DNA from: CAVZCK01 sp963798805
Lineage (GTDB): Bacteria; Pseudomonadota; Alphaproteobacteria; Rhizobiales; Rhodomicrobiaceae
DNA: 64,000 nucleotides
Assembly (NCBI GenBank): GCA_963798805.1
Contig: CAWCVC010000016.1
Location: 62,001 to 126,000, forward strand
Reading direction: 5' to 3'
Shown: positions 60,125 through 64,000 of the stretch, in pieces
Numbering within the stretch: the stretch's first letter is position 1
Layout: each line of letters starts with the position of its first letter
Translations under genes and position numbers: made by a program
Notes under the pieces: generated by a model
The model's database searches: none
What the model saw: the letters and a program-made list of their open reading frames with translations, nothing else
Told to the model about the DNA's origin: nothing

Positions 60125-62570
60125 TGCTCACTCCATTCTGCTTGAGCCAGAGAGAAGGCCAGGCCTCGCCGTGGCGGGCTTTGAGGGCCTTGATCGCGGC
60201 GATCTGCTCCATCGACGAGGCGCCGGCAAAGGCGAGGGCGATGGGGCCGAGCCCCAGCTCGAACTGGCGGCGTCCCTCGGGCGAGACGGCGTAGTAATGC
60301 CGCTTCTTGATGCCGCTCTGGAGAATCGCGATCTCGGCCTCGTTGAGGCCAAAGAGGGCATAGATGTCGCGCGGACCGAGCACCGATCCCGAGCCGGGTT
60401 TGTCCGCCTCCTCATTGGGCAGGAGGATCTTGGTCGGGCAGGCCTCGAGCAGCACATCGAAGAGGCCGGAATTCACGGCATCGGAGAGGCTTTGCGTCGC
60501 CAGGACGACGGCGCAATTGGCCTTGCGCAGCACCTTCAGCCATTCGCGGATTTTTTCGCGGAACACGGCGTGGCCGAGCATGATCCAGGCTTCATCGATG
60601 AGCAGCAGAGCCGGCGAGCCATCGAGCGAGCGCTCGAAACGCCGGAACAGGTACAGCAGCACCGGAATGAGGCTGCGCTCGCCGAGCCCCATCAGCTCAT
60701 CGACCTCGAACACTGAGAAGTCGCTCTCGGCCAGCCCATCCTCACGCGCATCGAGCAACCGGCCGAGCGGACCCTCGATCGTATAGGGAGTGAGCGCCTC
60801 GCGGATCTCGGTATCCTGCACCGTGGCGAGGAAATCGGTGAGCGTCCGGCCGCCGCCTTGCGCCTGGCGCATCAAGGTGATGGCACGGTGAATCTCCTGT
60901 TTCTGCCGCGGGGTCGGGTGGCTGCCGGTCTGCAATTCCTGGGCAACGGCGACCCAGTCCTCGGCCCAGGCGGCATCGGCCTCGCTGTCGAGCCGGCTGA
61001 GCGGGGCAAGGCCGGGCGCGGCCTCATCGCCCAGATCGTAATGAGCGCCGCCGCAGGCCGAGGCGAGGGCGAAGATCGAGCGGCCCTTATCGAAGACGGT
61101 GATCCTGGCCCTGGCGTAGCGGCGGAACTGCGCCGCGATCATGGCGAGCAGCACCGATTTGCCGGAGCCGGTCGGCCCGAAAATCAGCGTATGCCCGACA
61201 TCGGAAACATGCAGATTGAGCCGGAACGGCGTCGCCCCGCCGGTTGCGGCATGCATGAGCGGCGGCGAGACCGGCGGATAGAGCGGGCTCGGGTTCTGAT
61301 CGAGCCCTGGCCATTTCGCCGAGAGCGGCACCAGATCGGCCAGATTGAGCGAGTGAATGAGCGGCCGGCGGACATTGGCAAACACATGGCCGGGGAGCGA
61401 TCCGAGCCAGGCCTCCATGGTGTTCACCGTCTCGACCCTTGAGGCAAAGCCGAGGCTGCGAATTTGCCTGGCGATCAGCCGCGCCTGCTCGCCGAGCCCG
61501 GCGCGATGCTCTCCCATCAGCACGATCACCGGCGTATAGAAGCCAAAGCTCACGAGGGCGCTGCTGGCCTCGCTGAGGGCACGTTCGGTCTCCGCGGCCA
61601 TGAGGGCGGCATCCTCATTGACAGGGCCGCTCTGGGTGCGGAACACCTGGGCCCAGAAGCCGCGCTTCAGCTGCTGCCATTTGCGCCGGTAGCGGGAGAG
61701 CTCGCGGGCGGCATCGATGGCATCGAGCGGGCAGAAGCGACTCGAGAAGCGATAGGCGACCGGCACATCGTCGAGCAGCGAGAGCATCAAAGGGAAGCTC
61801 TCAGGCGGAAAGCCTTCAATGGCGAGACAGGCAATGAACTGCTCGCCGATCCTTGGCGTATCGCCCGGCCACAGCTCCTGACCGCCGATGACGGCATCGA
61901 GATACATGGCACAGGGCGGGACGTTGAGGCCGGCCAGCATGCCGGTCAGGCAGAACTGCAGATAGTTGATGAGCTCATCTTGCAGATGCGGGCGACCAAA
62001 GGCGTCGGTGGTCTCAAAGCCGCCCATGCGGCGCAGCCGCAACAGATCGCCGAGCCCGTCCTCCAGGTCGGTGAGAGAGCGCTTGAAGAGCGCGATCTGG
62101 CGCTCGCTCGGCGGCATGGCCTGGCGCTCGCCATCATCGTCATAGATGACATCGAGGATCCTCGTCTGCCGCCTGAGCGGCGGGGTATACATCAGCAGGA
62201 GCGCATGCTCGGTCTCGAAATGCGCCCCTTCCATAAGGAATTGCGTGCGGCGCTCCGCATCGATCAGAGCGCTGATCGGATCGGGAAAATGCGAGGCCGA
62301 AGACGGCGGATAGGCGGCGGCCGGCAGCCGCACCGCGTCGAACCACAAGGCCCATTCGCCCCCGAGCCGGGCAAGGGCGGCATTCACCCGAGCGGTCAGC
62401 TGGTTGCGCTCGCCGGCGGTCATGCTGGCGGCGTCGGGGCCGCGAAAGAACCAGCCGGCGAGAAGCGAGCCGTCCTTGCCGAGCACGACGCCCTCATCGA
62501 TGAGCGCCGCCCAGTTGAGCAGGTCGGCAACACCCTTCGCCTTATTGCGGAACTGTTTCAGCGCCAGCAT
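60108..62570 (-). CDS. trbE: Conjugal transfer ATPase TrbE (VirB4-like)
   Basis: 820 residues. N-terminal CagE/VirB4 domain (LLNWAALIDEGVVLGKDGSL, AGWFFRGPDAASMTAGERNQ) and C-terminal RecA-like ATPase with Walker A TLIFGPTGSGKSVLLAMIA (near residue 468), Walker B PALLLIDEAWIMLGH (near 658) and CAVVLATQSLSDAVNSGLFD. It energises pilus biogenesis and transfer at the inner membrane. It begins four bases after trbD ends and is intact and full length. Confidence 0.96.
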   Translation of the reverse strand: MLALKQFRNKAKGVADLLNWAALIDEGVVLGKDGSLLAGWFFRGPDAASMTAGERNQLTARVNAALARLGGEWALWFDAVRLPAAAYPPSSASHFPDPISALIDAERRTQFLMEGAHFETEHALLLMYTPPLRRQTRILDVIYDDDGERQAMPPSERQIALFKRSLTDLEDGLGDLLRLRRMGGFETTDAFGRPHLQDELINYLQFCLTGMLAGLNVPPCAMYLDAVIGGQELWPGDTPRIGEQFIACLAIEGFPPESFPLMLSLLDDVPVAYRFSSRFCPLDAIDAARELSRYRRKWQQLKRGFWAQVFRTQSGPVNEDAALMAAETERALSEASSALVSFGFYTPVIVLMGEHRAGLGEQARLIARQIRSLGFASRVETVNTMEAWLGSLPGHVFANVRRPLIHSLNLADLVPLSAKWPGLDQNPSPLYPPVSPPLMHAATGGATPFRLNLHVSDVGHTLIFGPTGSGKSVLLAMIAAQFRRYARARITVFDKGRSIFALASACGGAHYDLGDEAAPGLAPLSRLDSEADAAWAEDWVAVAQELQTGSHPTPRQKQEIHRAITLMRQAQGGGRTLTDFLATVQDTEIREALTPYTIEGPLGRLLDAREDGLAESDFSVFEVDELMGLGERSLIPVLLYLFRRFERSLDGSPALLLIDEAWIMLGHAVFREKIREWLKVLRKANCAVVLATQSLSDAVNSGLFDVLLEACPTKILLPNEEADKPGSGSVLGPRDIYALFGLNEAEIAILQSGIKKRHYYAVSPEGRRQFELGLGPIALAFAGASSMEQIAAIKALKARHGEAWPSLWLKQNGVSNDPIA

Positions 62571-62574
62571 CGGG

Positions 62575-62862
62575 CTAAGCCCTCGCCCATGGCCGCGAGC
62601 GCGCCGGCAGATAGGCGGGATAGCGCAGCTGGCGCAGATAGACCTTCGACATTTGCGGATCGGCCTTGGCCATCATGCGCAGGAAGCCGATGGCGATCAG
62701 CCAGACGGTGAGGCCGACGACGGCAGCGACAACGTTCAACGCCGAAACCGCCACCCCGCCGCAGAGAATGGCCGTGACCAGCACCGGCTCGCGCTCGCCG
62801 CCGAGGATGAGATTGGGGCGGTTGAGAGCGCGGTGGATGGCGGTGCGCCGCAAGGTGCTCAT
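62575..62862 (-). CDS. trbD: Conjugal transfer protein TrbD (VirB3-like)
   Basis: 95 residues. RRTAIHRALNRPNLILGGER is the conserved VirB3 N-terminus, then one long hydrophobic hairpin (VLVTAILCGGVAVSALNVVA, AVVGLTVWLIAIGFLRMMAK) and a C-terminal YLRQLRYPAYLPARSRPWAR, typical of TrbD. Inner-membrane partner of TrbE. Its start overlaps the trbC stop as ATGA. Confidence 0.93.
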   Translation of the reverse strand: MSTLRRTAIHRALNRPNLILGGEREPVLVTAILCGGVAVSALNVVAAVVGLTVWLIAIGFLRMMAKADPQMSKVYLRQLRYPAYLPARSRPWARA

Positions 62863-63173
62863 GGGATCACCGCGCCACTGACATTGAACAGGGTGGCGAG
62901 GATGTTGGCGGCAAAGACGATGAGCGAGATCGCCAAAGTGAGCATGATGATGCGGCGCACGAACTCGCCGATCTCGCCGCCCCAGACCAGCATGGCGCCG
63001 GCCACGACGATACCCATCAGCGAGATGGCATAGGCAACGGGACCGGTGACGCTGTCGCGAATGGCCTGCAGCGGTGTCTCCCAGGGGAGGGAGCCGCCAG
63101 CGGTGCTGGCGATGGCAAGGCTTGGATCGATCAGAATGGCGATAAGCGCCATCACCACAATGGCTCGTCGCAT
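62859..63173 (-). CDS. trbC: Conjugal pilin TrbC (VirB2-like)
   Basis: 104 residues. N-terminal signal (MRRAIVVMALIAILIDPSLA), then two hydrophobic helices (VTGPVAYAISLMGIVVAGAM, IIMLTLAISLIVFAANILAT) joined by a short polar loop (LVWGGEIGEFVR), the layout of cyclic VirB2/TrbC pilins. It is the major pilus subunit. It begins four bases after the trbB stop. Confidence 0.93.
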   Translation of the reverse strand: MRRAIVVMALIAILIDPSLAIASTAGGSLPWETPLQAIRDSVTGPVAYAISLMGIVVAGAMLVWGGEIGEFVRRIIMLTLAISLIVFAANILATLFNVSGAVIP

Positions 63174-63176
63174 GGC

Positions 63177-64000
63177 TTACTCCTCCAGGCTGGTTTGATA
63201 GCTTTCGCCATTTAGGCCCTCGACGCGCAGCAGCTCCTCAACCCGCCGTCCGCTGGCGGTCTTGGCGATGAAGACGATGAAATGCACCGCCGCGGCGATG
63301 GTCCGCCGCATCGGGGCGTCGGTTGCCTCGCGAATGAGATCCTCAAGCCTTGCCAAGGCTTCGCCGGCGCTGTTGGCATGGATGGTGGCGACGCCGCCGG
63401 GATGGCCGGTATTCCAGGCCTTGATCAGCTCCAAGGCTTCACCGCCGCGCACCTCGCCGACAATGATGCGCTTGGGCGAGAAGCGCAGGGTGGTGCGCAC
63501 CAGCCTTTGCAGGCTGACATTGCTGGTCGCCCGCATGATCATGGCATTCGGGGCGGCGCATTGGATCTCGGCGGTATCCTCGATGATGACCAGCCGGTCC
63601 TCGGTAAGCCGCTCGGCCATGTGGGCGATAAGCGCATTGGCGAGGGTGGTCTTGCCCGAGCCGGTGCCGCCGGCAATGAGGATATTGCGCCGCTCCTCGA
63701 TCGCATGGGCGAGCCGTGCCGCCTGCGATGGGCTCATGATGGCGGCCGAGACATAGTCGGCAAGCGTCAGAATTTTCCCTGCCCGGCGCCGGATGGCGAA
63801 GCAGGGCGCCGAGACGACCGGCGGGATGACGGCCGAGAAGCGGCTGCCGTCGAGCGGCAGCTCGCATTCGAGGATCGGCGTCTCGGCTGTGACGGTGGTG
63901 CGCATTTCCGAGGCGACGGTGGCGATGAGCGCCTCGGCCTGATAGGGCGGCATCTCGCCGAGCGGCTCGGGTGAGCGCCCCAGCCGCTCCACCCACAGCG
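63177..64000 (-). CDS. trbB: Conjugal transfer ATPase TrbB (VirB11-like), N-terminus beyond window
   Basis: Hexameric traffic ATPase of the T4SS. About 274 codons are visible: LGEMPPYQAEALIATVASEM, Walker A NILIAGGTGSGKTTLANALI, Asp box LVIIEDTAEIQCAAPNAMIM, Walker B-like PKRIIVGEVRGGEALELIKA, His box GHPGGVATIHANSAGEALAR. The frame (LWVERLGRSPEPLG at the edge) continues past 64000, so about 40-50 residues are missing. It heads the trb operon. Confidence 0.95.
   Translation of the reverse strand, partial: LWVERLGRSPEPLGEMPPYQAEALIATVASEMRTTVTAETPILECELPLDGSRFSAVIPPVVSAPCFAIRRRAGKILTLADYVSAAIMSPSQAARLAHAIEERRNILIAGGTGSGKTTLANALIAHMAERLTEDRLVIIEDTAEIQCAAPNAMIMRATSNVSLQRLVRTTLRFSPKRIIVGEVRGGEALELIKAWNTGHPGGVATIHANSAGEALARLEDLIREATDAPMRRTIAAAVHFIVFIAKTASGRRVEELLRVEGLNGESYQTSLEE

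Noticed and set aside
61464..62711. 415-codon plus-strand frame across trbE and trbD
   Set aside because: Antisense to the VirB4 ATPase, whose motifs are complete; no ribosome site or family match.
1..64000. CRISPR array
   Set aside because: No run of regularly spaced identical repeats was seen; the repeats at 10882-14659 are irregularly spaced and too few.

Overview
The window looks like a GC-rich (roughly 60 percent) alphaproteobacterial accessory region, most likely from the Hyphomicrobiales (rhizobia, Methylocystis or Beijerinckia relatives). The evidence is the family content (WecB/UDP-sugar dehydrogenase/GT4, IncP- and Ti-type trb genes, IS21/IS66/IS630/IS5 elements of rhizobial type) and an alphaproteobacterial-type tRNA-Phe 3' fragment used as an attachment site. 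It reads as a mosaic of integrated elements and is not a conserved chromosomal backbone.

Layout. 1-5161 (minus strand): a surface-polysaccharide operon with a small membrane protein, UDP-sugar dehydrogenase, WecB epimerase, GT4 glycosyltransferase and an asparagine-synthase-type amidotransferase that runs off the left edge. 5341-5905: an IS200/IS605-type element with a frameshifted TnpA. 6556-10188: a replication-like module (AlpA-type HTH, DnaB-like helicase broken by a 4-nt deletion, HTH replication protein) facing a tiny ribbon-helix-helix regulator. 10189-17709: a gene-poor stretch with a dispersed repeat, an intact IS21 element, vapBC, a tyrosine integrase and an IS110 remnant. 18084-23762: an intact IS5 element, three small exported-protein genes, an AT-rich DUF4062 gene and an intact IS630 element. 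24734-29513: two near-duplicate AAA+ helicase-like genes. One belongs to a compact helicase-HTH-integrase element ending at a tRNA-Phe 3' fragment; the second lies just beyond that fragment. 30048-32920: nested transposon debris (IS256 remnant split by IS3, ISL3 remnant). 34289-40922: a chaperone-usher pilus operon with spore-coat-U subunits, bracketed by two related small proteins. 42120-45750: transposase remnants around a winged-helix regulator. 46190-52314: an IS66 element with an 8-bp target duplication. It carries inside its tnpB a recombinase-in-trio (RIT) element with its own 6-bp duplication, and it lies in a small membrane-protein reading frame. 53051-54159: a broken IS630 copy. 54433-64000 (minus): the conjugative mating-pore operon trbB-C-D-E-J-L-F-G-H-I, with trbB cut by the window edge.

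Working together: the polysaccharide and pilus operons are surface functions. The trb operon supplies the type IV secretion channel of a conjugative element whose relaxase and coupling protein are outside the window. The integrases, tRNA fragments and stacked insertion sequences record repeated integration and decay. Several target duplications are still perfect, which allowed element ends to be placed to the base. All calls were made by reading the sequence; no database search was possible.
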